Below, in pieces: positions 33,726 to 44,741 of a stretch of 64,000 nt of DNA. The stretch spans positions 1-64,000 of the forward strand of contig NW_025955061.1 in the NCBI RefSeq assembly GCF_022376445.1, given 5' to 3'. Numbering within the stretch: the first letter of the stretch is position 1; each line of letters begins with the position of its first letter. The notes beneath the pieces are model-generated. The model was not told the origin of the DNA, made no database searches, and was given only the letters and a program-made list of their open reading frames with translations. Origin of the DNA: Fomitopsis serialis (lineage: Eukaryota > Basidiomycota > Agaricomycetes > Polyporales > Fomitopsidaceae). The position numbers were made by a program, and so were the translations under genes.

Positions 33726-36505
33726 ATGTCCCAGCTTCGCAGGGTCGAAAAAATCAAGACTGTCCTCGAAACCATCAAAGAACAACGTTGGACCTCTGTC
33801 AACGACTTTCTGCTTGCGTACTACAACAGCAATGATCCCGACATCGCCCAACAAGCCCGACGCAACATCGCTTACACGGATGGCAAACGCTTTGCCCCCG
33901 CGCAGATCCTTGACTCGTGGTTGGAGTCGGCGCACGGAGAGACGAAGCATCAGCTCGAGCTGATGATTACACATAAAGCCGCTGACATTCTCGTCAAGGA
34001 ATCGACAAAGGCTTGTCATGACCATAAACTCAAGCTCGCCTCGACGAAGGTTGACACGGCATACCTCTCGACGGACTTCGCACTATCAAAACTCGCCGCG
34101 ATGTATCAGGCCATGTTGCCATGCATGTGGTTGTTGCTCATGACAGTCCTCACTGCGACAAATGATTACGAGCGAAAGAAGAAGAAGGAGAAGAGAGATA
34201 AAGACTCGAAAATTCCCCCGGTTCGTCTCGTGTTATACTGCACGTCAGAAATGCGACGATTCTTATTGTGTCATTCATAGGTGATTGTCATCATCATCAG
34301 CATGCTTCTATTTGCTCGCAACCGCGCAACAAATCTATTTCAAGTGGTCATTGGCATCTTCTTGTCGAGCACGGGAGCGGGGCGCCGGGTCATCAATACC
34401 TTCAATCATATGGGCCTATCTGTCAGTTACGAGTATGTACAGCTTTTCAAATGGCCGTCAGAATCTATGGATGTTAAGTAAAATTAGCACAGTCCAGCGG
34501 TGTCTCGTGGCTCTGTCAGACAGTTCGAAAGAGCATGCGAATCAGTTCATACGAACAATGGTTCGGTTATGGGCATTGGTCTACGACAACATCAACTTCA
34601 CTCTCCGGAAGGCTTCGCAGCGGCTTGACAGCACTACAACACAGTTGAATGCCACAACATCAGCAGTCTTTTCGCTGCCAGCGAAGTTTACCAGGGCTAG
34701 CTATGCCACTGCGCTGTCGATCGCCGAGCGGAACAAGAACTCAGGAAAGCGTTCGCTATTCACACTGCGCGATCTTGCGCTCACTCCGGAAAAGCAAGCC
34801 CAGCTCACGGACGCCTTCCGCCACCATGTGCGTGTTATCCTGTTGCAACATGCACCGGGTCTCAAGACGGGAGGTCGACGGAGTCGGAAGCTATGGAAGC
34901 GGGTCAAGGAATCGAAGCCACAGATCCGGGTTCTCTCGCACGAGAAAACAGAATTCTATCCTCTTCCAGCACTCGCGCAAGAAGAAGCCTCGGTGGCAGG
35001 AACTATCAAAGTCGTTGTGAAGCTCTTCACCCAGGTGCTCGGCCTGGTCGAAGAGGTTGTAGTGTCGGAGCTACGGCTACTCGTTGGCGACTGGTTGACC
35101 ATCCGCAACTTACGCCTTATGAAGGATGAAGTGGCCGAGGAATTTACGGCGTTCGCACGGATGGATTGGGTCCAGGAGGTAGCAATGCCTTTTCATTTCC
35201 AATTGAATGCGATGTACATGCTGTTCCGTACACACCTCGGGTTCCCAGGCGACAACAATCCCAGCTCGCTCGAACATCACCGGATGCTACTGAAGCGATC
35301 CAAACTCGACCCGAAGAAACCTGAGTACAACAAGGCGAAGGAACTTGTGTATCATTCCCTGATTGCACGGATCTTGGACTGTACCCGGTATGATCTTCGA
35401 TGGCCAGCGAGCTCAGCTTGTGGCTTTCGTTCACTAAAATTGAATGTACTGACACTGTACTTTCACTAGCACATCACTTGGCTATGATAACCATCAGAAG
35501 CTCAAGAGCTGGAAGCCAAAATGGGAAGATTTCAATGCTGTAGTCAACAAGATCGTGGCGGACTATGCATCGACGAGGGCTGCACATACAGCACTGCTCA
35601 CAGGTGACGAGGTACTTGCACATTCAATCCTGTTCATCCGTGATGCCCTGCTCTTCCGAGAATTTTCGGAGGCCATACAGGATGCGGATGTGGGTCGTAT
35701 GTGGCTTGTACATGATTTCTGGGTGTTCATGATGCGCGGGGCGGGTTGTCACAACTATGGGAACGAGATCCTCGAGATGAAGGCACAATTTACCCATGTA
35801 TTCCCTCCTATGCTCTGTGAGGTTATCGAGCATACATGGCTCGTCAATCGGTGGGGAAAGAAAGGGCGATCTATCCCAACAGATCTGTACTTAGAACACA
35901 ACAACGGATTTCTGAAGGTATGTTTGATTGACCACTCGAAGCATATGACTCAGGCTAACACATGGTAGAATATGTTTGCAGCAACGGGAAGCAACGCCTC
36001 GATGGACGACATACAGAACAAGTCATCCGCATGTGTTGAGGTGCTTCGTAGTCTCGCACATGACGTTGCAACGTACTTTGGTGTCAACGACTTTCACCGA
36101 TCACACAGTGAAGTGAGCATTGAGGGCGACATCGAAGCTCTCTGTCTCGACCTCAAGGAGCAAAGTGTACATACATTCAAGGCAGACAGACGCATCCCAC
36201 CACCTCCTACACGATCTCGTGGTACATCAAATCGCACGCGCAAGCCCAAGCGCACAACGGGCGTACGCGATGTCCTAACTGAAGGACGACAAGCTCTTAC
36301 ACGAGGCGGCCTCTTTGAACAGTGGTTAAACCGTGCGACGGACGACGACACGCGTGGCGAAGATGCCGGAGGCGATCTGGATGACGCGGTGGAGACAGGG
36401 ACCGCTTTTGATGACCCCGACGGTCACATGGAGGTCGATGTCGAGTTGGATGAAGAGTTTGATGGGATTACAGAAGACTATGGAGACGAGGATGAGCATG
36501 AATAA
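33726..36505 (+). CDS. DUF6589-like transposon protein (putative transposase), copy 1
   Basis: Five exons join in consistent phase: 33726-34220, 34281-34432, 34488-35387, 35470-35917 and 35969-36505 (843 residues). The ATG at 33726 gives MSQLRRVEKIKTVLETIKEQ. Segments that I recall as typical of DUF6589 proteins of agaricomycetes: NLFQVVIGIFLSSTGAGRRV; GLSVSYDTVQRCL across intron 2; VYDNINFTLRKASQRLDSTT; QEEASVAGTIKVV; VGDWLTIRNLR; DWVQEVAMPFHFQLNAMYML; FRTHLGFPGDNNPSSLEHHR; and LYLEHNNGFLKNMFAATGSN across intron 4. The tail is strongly acidic (FDGITEDYGDEDEHE). The first donor (GTTCGT) is weak, but the phase and sequence across it support the join. The catalytic residues are not known to me. 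This copy looks intact. Confidence 0.75.
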
Positions 36506-36542
36506 TTGAGTGCCAAATAATCATGCTACACGCACTGCGATT

Positions 36543-39169
36543 TCACGTTGGTGGGCGGACGTGACTTGGGATTGGCGAGAAGATATCGAATATAGGGTTC
36601 TTGCTGTTCTCGTACGACATCTGCGACAGGGTCTCATCGTGTAGCGATGGGCGGTGAACTGGAGGTTTGTCTTTCGTGCTGGATCCCTCATGCTGTGGCT
36701 GAGACGACCCCTCAAGGCGGAAGCTACAGTCGATGAATGAGGACATGTCCATGAAACAGGATAACTTACTACTCACGTTAGCATCATATCAGCATAAGCT
36801 GATGCATGCGCAGAAGCCCCCTGTGACGGTCCACTCCTCGTCGGTGAATCAGGTTCGGGACCTATCTGCTGCTTCGGCCTTTTGTTCTCCTGAGCACCAT
36901 GCCGCACTTCGAAAGCGACGCAGAACTCGCGAATGACTGCGAGCAGCGACGTCATGGTGTCTTCGTCTGTCATCCAGGTAATGAGGTTGTCGATCAAGAG
37001 CGAGTCGACTGTACGGGCGGCGCCCAGGATGATATGGGCCTTCGAGACAAGAGTACTGATATCAAGGTCATCCATGACCCAGTCAGGCGACAAGAAGGGA
37101 TTATTGTCACGGATGGCGGCCCAACGCCGGTCGCGCCATGCAACCAGTATGTCTCGAAGCTTGTCTCGCTCGGCTTGTGGGCAACGACGCGTCGGTGATG
37201 CGGGAGTGGCAGAATCGGGAGCACCAGAGTGAACTTCGCTAGTGGCTGGACGACGAAGAGAGTCACTCATTGCCAGGATACGAGCACGCTCAGCATCCGT
37301 CAATACGCCAATGGGCACATTGTCGTCGAGTCTGCAGCATCGCGCACTACAGCAGGCGCCAGGTCGAGGCTGTTCATTGCGTGTCTTCTTCTCCCACGTG
37401 TATCTTGATCTCAGGCCGCTCTCCTCTGTTTCTTGACCCTCGCTTTCATAGCCAGAGAACGTCTTGAAGGCTGGTTCTGGACGCAGGTACTGTGTGGCAA
37501 ACTCTCGCATGCACCGATCAGACTGCGTCCTGTTGATGTACTCTCGTGTCGCCGGGTCCAACTTCGCTCGTTTCTCGCTGCCTGGATCGCGCGACGACTT
37601 TTGCACGCGTGGCGGCTCAACCTTCCGACCTGCACCTGCTGGTGCTACGACTACCTCTTTGCAGGGCTGGGGTTGAATGCCCAGCCTTGTACCAGCCATA
37701 CCATTGTCCCGAAGAGACCGGCTTGACGTACTGCACGCCCGCCCTTCTGAAACGCCGAAGGAAGGTCCTCAACACCGTAGATGATGACCCAAATGACGTC
37801 TGGTATGTCACATCCCATCCCTGCAGCATCGGTGCACAGAAGCCAGCGAACTGTGCCCTCGCGAAACCACTTCAACACGGTCGTCTTGTACTCTTCGGAC
37901 AATACCGACGTGAAGATCCGAAGGCACTTGCGTAGGGCCGTGGTAGTAGGTTACGCAGCACTCGACAAGCCCGTCGCGCTTGCCGCCGTGTCGAAAAATA
38001 GAAGATGGATTTTGGGAGATCGGATGCGGTGAGTGGGCTCTCCGGGATGAATGCGAAGAGATCGGCAAAGCTATTGATAGGGTATTCCATGCGACGCACC
38101 CACTGCGCGATCGAAGGACGGTCGGCACCGAGGTCGATACCCCAAAACGGCCGTGTCGTGCCCATGTGCAGCGATCTCCCACAAAAGTTGAAGATTTCCG
38201 TAGGGAACGTTGCCGAGAAGAGTGCCCATGGTATGTCCATCCCCGTGATAACACGGAGCTGTCTGAGCTCCCCATAGTCGACTCGGAAGTTCTTCGACCA
38301 TGTGTAGATGACATGGGCTTCGTCAACAATAATCGCAAGGATGCGCCGTCGGAAGGACTCCTTGCGAAACAGTTGTTTGAACTGGTTATGATGCAGGAGA
38401 CATTCTGGCGAGGCGTAGCAGAGGCGTGTGCGTCCGTTGTCCAGCTCGCGAAAGACGGAAGGCTCATTGTTATCCTCGTTGATAGCGATCGACCGGATGC
38501 CATTTGGCATCGGGTTCGCCTTTTCACCCACGACGAGAGGCGCCTCGCTGGCGCCCGAGGTTTGTCCCGCCGCGTTCAAGCGGCGAACCTGGCAGTGCAA
38601 GTGTAAGGTAAGTACAAAACAATCGGACTGTGTGTACGTACCTGATCTAACTGCAGGGCTTTAAGTGGGCATACAACAAGGACGAGTCCATCGGATTTCG
38701 TCAACTCAGCTGCAATTGCAAGCAGCGCGAATACGAGTGACTTGCCCGCCCCTGTGCCCGCGATGATCATAGAGTCATTGGTCTCAAGGATCTTCGTGGC
38801 TGCACCGAGCTGCCAGTCCATAGGTCCGTACCCGAAGACGTGTTTTGTAGCTAATATCCATTCGTCATCAGGTATCCATGCATTAAGACGAGGCCAGCGA
38901 GGCGGCGGCGGCGGCGGACGGGTAGGAGTGGGCAGGCGACTCGGAGATTGCTGGACGACGTCGTTCGGAGGGGCTTGTATAGGTTCAGGCCTTATGCCTG
39001 GACTACGACTTGCTGAGGGGGTGGCAACGCGCGGTGTCTTCCGCCGACGCGGGGTGTCGGTTAGCAAGCTGAGAGGAGTCCCAGCAGGCGAGAATGGAAT
39101 CATGATCGAGGTGGACGGTCGTAGTGGGTCAAATTCGAATGCTATTGCTCGAGATTGCTCGCCGTACAT
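36543..39169 (-). CDS. RecQ-like DEAH helicase of the DNA transposon, copy 1 (frameshifted)
   Basis: An SF2 helicase, expected to unwind DNA during transposition. The ATG at 39167-39169 opens MYGEQSRAIAFEFDP. A proline-rich linker follows, then FGYGPMDWQLGAATKIL, Walker A GTGAGKSLVF, VVCPLKALQLDQ, and (after a 53-nt intron, 38589-38641) VRRLNAAGQ, IAINEDNNEPSV, RLCYASPECLL, the DEAH box VDEAHVIYTW, FSATFP, and the C-terminal lobe DAAGMGCDIPDV and FQKGGRAVRQAGLFG. A last intron (36724-36776) leads to a tail ending SPIPSHVRPPT. The frame breaks near 37940 (shared with copy 2) and near 37663 (copy 2 has one more T and is open there). Each break is one base in a homopolymer, so the gene may be intact in reality. 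Confidence 0.75.
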
Positions 39170-39274
39170 CGCTCCGTTACAGTCCTGTAAGCCGGCAATA
39201 ACAGTACGATCTAATCGTGATAACAATGCTATCTAACGAATTTTGTATGGAGATAAGAAAAGATTGTTATGCCG

Positions 39275-39313
39275 CGCCACCCCCCAGAACCCTACAAGAC
39301 CCCGGACTTTGCG
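39275..39313 (-). repeat. Right copy of the 39-bp subterminal inverted repeat
   Basis: Exact reverse complement of 33561-33599. Confidence 0.85.
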
Positions 39314-39314
39314 T

Positions 39315-39340
39315 CAAGCCCCTCACACGTGAGGGGCTTG
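39315..39340. repeat. Right terminal hairpin of DNA transposon copy 1
   Basis: A perfect 12-bp inverted repeat (CAAGCCCCTCAC and complement) with a 2-nt loop AC. It resembles the left hairpin (CAAGACCCTCCACAC) but differs in stem length and loop. Confidence 0.9.
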
Positions 39341-39351
39341 TGTCGAACCTA

Positions 39352-39361
39352 AGCTGGCTGG
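39352..39361 (+). repeat. Right 10-bp target duplication, DNA transposon copy 1
   Basis: AGCTGGCTGG, identical to 33502-33511. The LINE 3' UTR resumes after it for 50 bp before the poly(A). Confidence 0.9.
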
Positions 39362-39410
39362 GTCTTAGGGGCTGACCGATTGTCAACTGCCTAGGACCTT
39401 TTTGGCCCTC

Positions 39411-39411
<1 letters not shown>

Positions 39412-39442
<31 letters not shown>
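39412..39442 (+). repeat. Poly(A) tail of the LINE
   Basis: 31 consecutive A residues, followed directly by the right target-site duplication (39442-39458). The last A may belong to the duplication. Confidence 0.95.
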
Positions 39443-39445
<3 letters not shown>

Positions 39446-39628
39446 ATCGCCCCTCTACTTCGCATCAGTGTCAAACGCTGAATGCAACAATGTTCCCAAT
39501 AGGATTCATGGGTGGTCCAGAATACAACATTTTAACTGTTGAGCGGTCGGGCTATGTTTGTACAAGTACAGCGCAAGGCGGTGGTGTTCATTGGTGTATA
39601 CATTTGCGTTCATGCGGCACTACGCCGC

Positions 39629-42383
39629 TCAGTGGGCACAGCACGCACCGCCGTCCTGCGAGAACGCCGCAACGCTGCGGGAATCGTTCGCGCCAGGGAC
39701 GTCCATGCTGGGGTTAGACTTGAAGAAGTTGGTGGGCCTGAAGACGACCCGGACGTGCTCGGCAGGCATGACCGGCCAGTCTTCGGGCCTCGGAATGTGC
39801 GTGATACCTACGCCACGAACAGATCAACGCCGTCCGCACACCACGCCTCGAGAGAAAGAGAGCGCACCTGTGGTAAGGAACAGCAAGATATCCTCCTCCT
39901 CGAGGCTATCATCTCCCTGCACCCACCCCGCGACCGAATCCGCCGGCGTCTCGCGCGTCTGCGGCATGTACTTCCCGCTCGGCCACATCCGCCCGCCCCT
40001 CTCCGTCTCGACGTCGCGCACGACCCAGAGCGGCTTCGTCGCGAACGGCGCGCGCGTCGCGACGATGCCCCCCTCGCGCGTCTTCAGCGGGACGCTCGCG
40101 CCGCGCATGCCCGCGATCGTGTACCCCGCGAGCTTGCCCGAGTACGGGTGGCGCCGCTTCGGGTTGACGATCGCCCAGCGGCGGTCGCCCTCGTAGTTGA
40201 TGTCGCGCCCGCCGTCGCGCGCGCGCGCGATCGTCGTGCTCTGCGTGAGGAACGCGTTGCCCGCGTGGTTGGAGCGCGCGTCGGGCGGGAGGGAGACGAC
40301 GTCCGTCTCGACGACACTGTTCTGCAGGCCGTCGACCATCGGGTCGACGCGCACGGAGAAGATGTGTTGGTGGTAGTGCGCGTTGATGCCCGGCGCGAGC
40401 GTCGTGCCGAAGGGCGTCGGCTCGTCGTCCGCCTTGACGTACACCTGGAGGATGCCGGTGAGGCGCACCTCCATCTCGATGTTGCCGTCCTGGTAGAAGA
40501 ACCAGTTCCAGATGTATTCTGGGGGACGTCGGTGAGCCCAATATCGGGCGCAGACGAGAAGGCTGCATACCGTAGTTCGCCAGCGTGCAGATCATGCTGA
40601 CGACGAGTCGGCGGCTCCGCACGGCGTGGGCACGGCCGCCTACACGGAAGTCGGTGTGTTTCCAGAGCAGCCCTGCGTCCTCTTCGTGGATGCAGATGAC
40701 GTTCTTGATCACGACGGCGCTACCATCGTGTGCGTGTAGGCACCAGGCTGTAAGTACAAGGTTCCGTCAGGCCCTACAAACATACGTACGTTCAGAGCGT
40801 ACCAGATAGTGGATCTGTCCGAGGCAATCACAGCCCAGTGATAACTCGTTCGCCATCGTCCCCATACCGTACTCGCCGCTGTGTGATATAGTCAGCCATA
40901 CGAGCGCTACGAGCACAGTTCACGACACCTACGCATCGAAGGCGTGTTTCCGCGGGTGCGGGTGCTCCGGCGCGCCGTACGGCACGACCATCTCCGCAAG
41001 CGACAGCCTGTAAAAGATCGGGCGCACCTCGCCGTCGTCGTCATACGTGATCGTCGAAATCGCGATGCCCTCGCGGTGATGGAACGCTGCACAAACTGCT
41101 CAGCTAACGGGTACCAGCGCACGCACGCCACACACCGATGTGCATCTTCCACTTCTGCCACGCGAGCACATGCCCGTCCACCGTGAAGCTGACGCCCTCC
41201 GGCTGGACGACGTGCAGCGGCTTGAGGTCGTCTCGCACCTTGAAGGTCTCGCCCGGCTTCTGCGCCATGAGGTCGGGCAGGAAGTCCCATGCCTCGCGCG
41301 GGGGCGGGATCCGCGCGCGCTGTGCGGCTTCGAGCTCGTCCACGTCGAGCGGGGGCGCCGCGGTGGAAGACGCGGATAACGCGCTGTCCACGCCGTAATC
41401 CTTGTAGAGCGAGGAGGTGGGGGAGGCCTGGGGGAGGTACCGGGGAGGGAAGTCGATGTGGATGACTTTCTGGGCGAGGGAGTCGACGACGGGGATGAAG
41501 TCCTGTTGGAGGGGTTCAGTATTGGTTGACGAGGCACAATATGCCGAGCACTGACCATTGGGTGTGCGTAGAGGTTGTCATGCTGGGAGAAGCGAGCGAA
41601 CAGCAGGGCCTGCTGGATGCGCGCCTTCTTCGGGAAGCGGTCGTCGTACCCGATCGCCCAGCCGTCGGCGTGGAGCTGCTCGGGGTTATGCCTGGCTCGG
41701 TGTCACTAATCGTGTCGATGAACCAGCGAGCTGATACACTCACCAACGTCGGCGGCTAGCTTCTGGACCTTCTTGTCCTCGCGGATGATCTTCTCACAGA
41801 GGAGCAGCTCTTCCACTGTGATCTGCGGCTGCACGCCCTCTGGGAGCTTCTCAACCGTGTTGACTTCCCATTGTCCGTCCTTCAGCGAGAGGATGGTGTT
41901 GTACGAGGCGCTGTGAGAGTGTGAGCGTCCCGAGGATCTGTGGTTGGCTGAAGGGATCTGCGCACCCAGTGACTACATCACAGAACTGATCGCCGATCGT
42001 CAGCCACAAACTACGAAGCGAGTGCGTTGCACGTACATCAGCCTCTGCTTTGCGCACGATCTGGGGCGCTGGCTCCGCCTTCTCTCCGGGATTGAGCGGT
42101 ATGCCCAGGAATGCGAGGACGGCCTTCTTGGGCGGCGGCAGCAGGTAGCTGGTGATGAACCTGATCGCTTTGATGTCCGTCTTCGCAGCTGTATACCGAC
42201 GCACGGCCAGCCCGACTTGGACGATCTGCGCGATCGTTGAGTTAGTGCAGTACGCAGCAGGCGCGTCTACTGCACCTCATCGGGAGTCAGGGGGTCCAGA
42301 GGGTGCTTGAAGGGAGGGATCTTCGCGTGGGTGGTCTCCTGGACGGAGGTCGCGGTGGCAGGGGCTCTATTCTCGAAGGACAT
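39629..42383 (-). CDS. Copper amine oxidase (primary-amine oxidase)
   Basis: Oxidises primary amines to aldehydes with release of ammonia and hydrogen peroxide, using copper and the topaquinone cofactor; in fungi often peroxisomal. The ATG is at 42381-42383 (MSFENRAPATATSVQET, then HPLDPLTPDE). N-terminal domains: KTDIKAIRFITSYLLPPP (about 42130-42190) and GVSFTVDGHVLAWQKWKMHIG (about 41130-41200). Catalytic domain: HHREGIAISTITYDDDGEV, GEYGMGTMANELSLGCDCLG, and the cofactor motif TLANYEYIWNWF, split by a 52-nt intron (40519-40570) inside the Glu codon after the precursor Tyr. Copper ligands: HQHIF (about 40350) and the His of THIPRPEDWPVMP (about 39800). The reading ends SQDGGACCAH, TGA at 39629-39631. 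It is convergent with xylulokinase. All key residues are present. Confidence 0.9.
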
Positions 42384-42468
42384 GATAATTCTGCTTGCAA
42401 GAGCGGCGGGAGGTGCGATGCGGGTGGGTCTCAGGATCGCTCTGGCGCGCGATCCTGCGAGGGTGTCT

Positions 42469-42476
42469 CTATATAG
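42469..42476 (-). promoter_or_regulatory. Possible TATA element of the amine oxidase gene
   Basis: CTATATAG, about 85 bp before the ATG. Motif and distance only. Confidence 0.4.
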
Positions 42477-44741
42477 CTCCGGAGGTCATGCTCCTTGTCG
42501 AGAAGAAGTGTAGAGCCTGGTTCTGACCATACGCTTGTGGCGATAAGTGAGCCGTCTTTGGATAAGCCGTCGCTTAGATAAACCCCTGTATCCGATCGAA
42601 TCTAGACCCGGCGGCACGGATTCATCGGAAGACCGCGATCTTGTCCTCGAAGGCTTCACCAAAGCGAGCACCAACGAATGCTGGCTTCACATATGCCGCA
42701 GATCAGCAAAGTGCAGGATACATCTCTCACAAGCAGTCAGTTGCATTACTCACCTCTGTAAGATTTGATATTTTCTCTAAAGATAACCGAAGAGAATCGG
42801 AAGACTGTAAAAGTGAGATTGTCGATGTAAATAGCTCACGGAGATGCCCTTGTATCTAGACGACGCACCGAAACGGACATGCACATAGAAAATTAGCCAT
42901 CTGCACAGACATGCGCAGATGGCGAGAGCAATTCCCATGAAGCAATTTGCGCAGAGACACGTCATATAAGTCGCGCACGATACAATTCCTGGGGTATCAG
43001 CCGCTCTATCAAGATATATTTAGGTCAAAAATTGGGAGGAGGACGGGGACTTACGGGCCTACGCAACGCAGCGCAGGCAGGCGGGGTTAGCGACGAGGTT
43101 CAAGCGCCCACAGGCAAGGCTCGCTGGCGAGCGAAGCCAAAGCACGGATATCTGTAATTGTGTTGCGGCACGTTTCATCAACTTGAGGGATATGTCTTTG
43201 CAATATACATTGCTCTGTGGGATCATACACTTGTAACTAGTACTGCAAATCCAATAAGCACAAGTGACCTCGCGTTAAGAGAGAGCTCGACGCACCACTA
43301 CGGTGGGTATTTTCGTGCCCGGCTGTTCACTCTCAAGATAAAGTGAGAATATCCTCTACCGCATTGAACAGCATAGTAGAATATGTAGTGTCAGTACGCC
43401 ATGACATGCAGGCTAGTGTTGTAAGCTCGGCCAGCTCACCATTGATAGGAGCAACTTGAAGTCCAACAGCTACCTACAATTTCGTTTTGTGAATACGGAG
43501 ACTGACTGCAGTGACGGACTCACTCACTGTTCACTCAGAGTGGTATATTACCCTTCCTGAGCGTAGTCGTCTTCCGGCCCAAGCTGCGCTTCATCATATC
43601 ATGATACATCTTGCTCGTCTACCGGCTCTTCCTCTTGTGCCACCTCACTCAACGTCTACTCACCTCAGTCCTCAAAATAGTCCCAGTCGTACCCCGAATC
43701 CTCTTCGTCGCTTGCACTTTTCAGCGACAGGCTTCGAGAGGAAGGTGATGCTCTTCGCGCACCACTTTCTACTCGTATGGACTTCAAGTGCTTGAGACTC
43801 TTGAAGTCACCCTTGCAGCCTATAAAGAGTTTCACAGATGAGAACATGAGGTAGCTGCAAGGGCGAGCAGATATACCCTCATGACAGAGTGCGGCTCAGC
43901 CACCAGCGCGCGACGACCTCTGCACGCGGTCACGTGGGCGCATACAGCCAGGTGAAAATGTATAGCGTAGTGTCTAGGAGTACGTATCAGTACTACGAAT
44001 GACAGGACTCGACGCCTATCCATAGTGTTGGACCGTTGCTATATCAAACTTCCGTAGTTAAACACGACATGGGTCCAGACAAGATGTCAGAGTACGAATG
44101 ATACCGTGTAGCGGGCACCGAAAGGTAGTATCCGGCCTACGCAACCGATGGCTAGGCTAGTCTGTTGAGCCGGAGAATACCTTGCTGAAATACGGTTACC
44201 TATGTACACTCTCCCGCCCCAGACAAACGCACTGTGTCTCGAAATGACCATCACATTGTCCGAACAACATAAGTTACACTCTATGCGCACGTCGGGCTTG
44301 GCCTCAGAAGGGGTGTCTGCGTCCCCTGGGTCCGACACTTGCTGAGGTAGACCACCAAGGAAGAAACGCGCGCGCGCCTCGAGACCGCTCTCCGGAGCAG
44401 TGCTCACGGCTTGAGCCGCTTCCGCATCAACTTGAAGTTGCTCGCATCGGTCGGAACATCTCGACCACTGGAATCAGTTCCTGGGCGGCGCGCTTCAGCT
44501 TCAGCCCCATCCGAGTCCGTGCTGATCCACATTCCACACTTTGCGTCGGCAGGATGCCACTCGCCAACGAAGACTACGGTGTTCCAACGAATATCTGCGC
44601 CGCATGACCAAAAGAACCCATGCATCCCCGCGCTCTGCTGGATATTCACGGATGTCGCCCGCCCGCTGGAAGTGCTACGGTACAGCGCAAGTTCACTGGT
44701 CCGAGTCATAGGTAGGAGGCCGCTTGGCAGCATGACTGCCA
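42477..44741. other. Gene-poor interval upstream of amine oxidase
   Basis: About 2.3 kb. Two minus-strand frames deserve mention but not a call: 44087-44407 (106 codons) and 44404-44742 (112 codons, HGFFWSCGADIRWNTVVF). They overlap at the edge and abut the 3' end of P4. Neither resembles a family I know. Confidence 0.4.
43665..43847 (-). CDS. Small hypothetical ORF with acidic aromatic tail
   Basis: Sixty codons, ATG-initiated, ending DEEDSGYDWDYFED. The Ser-rich middle and acidic tail look like a protein C-terminus, perhaps the last exon of a small gene. I found no upstream exon or homologue in the window. Confidence 0.25.
   Translation of the reverse strand: MFSSVKLFIGCKGDFKSLKHLKSIRVESGARRASPSSRSLSLKSASDEEDSGYDWDYFED

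Larger units (their letters stand above)
33512..39351 (+). mobile_element. AcademH-like DNA transposon, copy 1 (5,840 bp)
   Basis: Perfect 10-bp duplications flank an element that starts TAGTCTCATACC and ends GTCGAACCTA. It carries two convergent genes, a DUF6589-like protein (plus) and a RecQ-like helicase (minus), whose stop codons are only 37 bp apart. Each end has a terminal hairpin followed inward by a perfect 39-bp subterminal inverted repeat (33561-33599 and 39275-39313). Known (from memory): helicase-encoding Academ elements (AcademH) of fungi and animals make 9-10-bp duplications. Inferred: this is such an element and the DUF6589-like protein is its transposase. KDZ elements (8-bp duplications) and Helitrons (no inverted repeats, no duplication) fit less well. 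A nearly identical copy lies at 46127-51947. Confidence 0.8.
22896..39441 (+). mobile_element. Non-LTR retrotransposon (LINE), interrupted by a DNA transposon
   Basis: The element is bounded by a 17-bp target-site duplication, ends in a run of 31 A, and codes a gag-like ORF1 and an endonuclease/RT ORF2 in the order expected for a LINE. Without the nested transposon and its extra 10-bp duplication the LINE is about 10.7 kb, long for the class, with about 2.2 kb before ORF1. The apurinic-type endonuclease, RT, RNase-H-like region and C-terminal zinc-binding motif resemble the fungal Tad-like group, but I cannot place the clade. The LINE sits between the convergent xylulokinase and amine oxidase genes and breaks neither. 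The perfect duplication suggests a fairly recent, full-length insertion. Confidence 0.85.

Noticed and set aside
33618..34025. Minus-strand ORF of 135 codons at the left end of the transposon
   Set aside because: Antisense shadow of the first exon of the DUF6589-like gene.
37980..38606. Plus-strand ORF of 208 codons inside the transposon (again at 50636-51247)
   Set aside because: It is antisense to the helicase core, whose DEAH and neighbouring motifs lie on the minus strand; no motif in the plus frame.
33512..39351. Helitron, because a helicase is present
   Set aside because: Helitrons have no inverted repeats or target duplications and encode a Rep/HUH domain fused to a Pif1-type helicase. 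Here there are both repeats and 10-bp duplications, and the helicase is RecQ-like.
33512..39351. KDZ (Kyakuja-Dileera-Zisupton) transposon, common in agaricomycetes
   Set aside because: Those give 8-bp duplications as I recall and are not built around a separate RecQ-like helicase; the 10-bp duplications and gene pair fit AcademH better.
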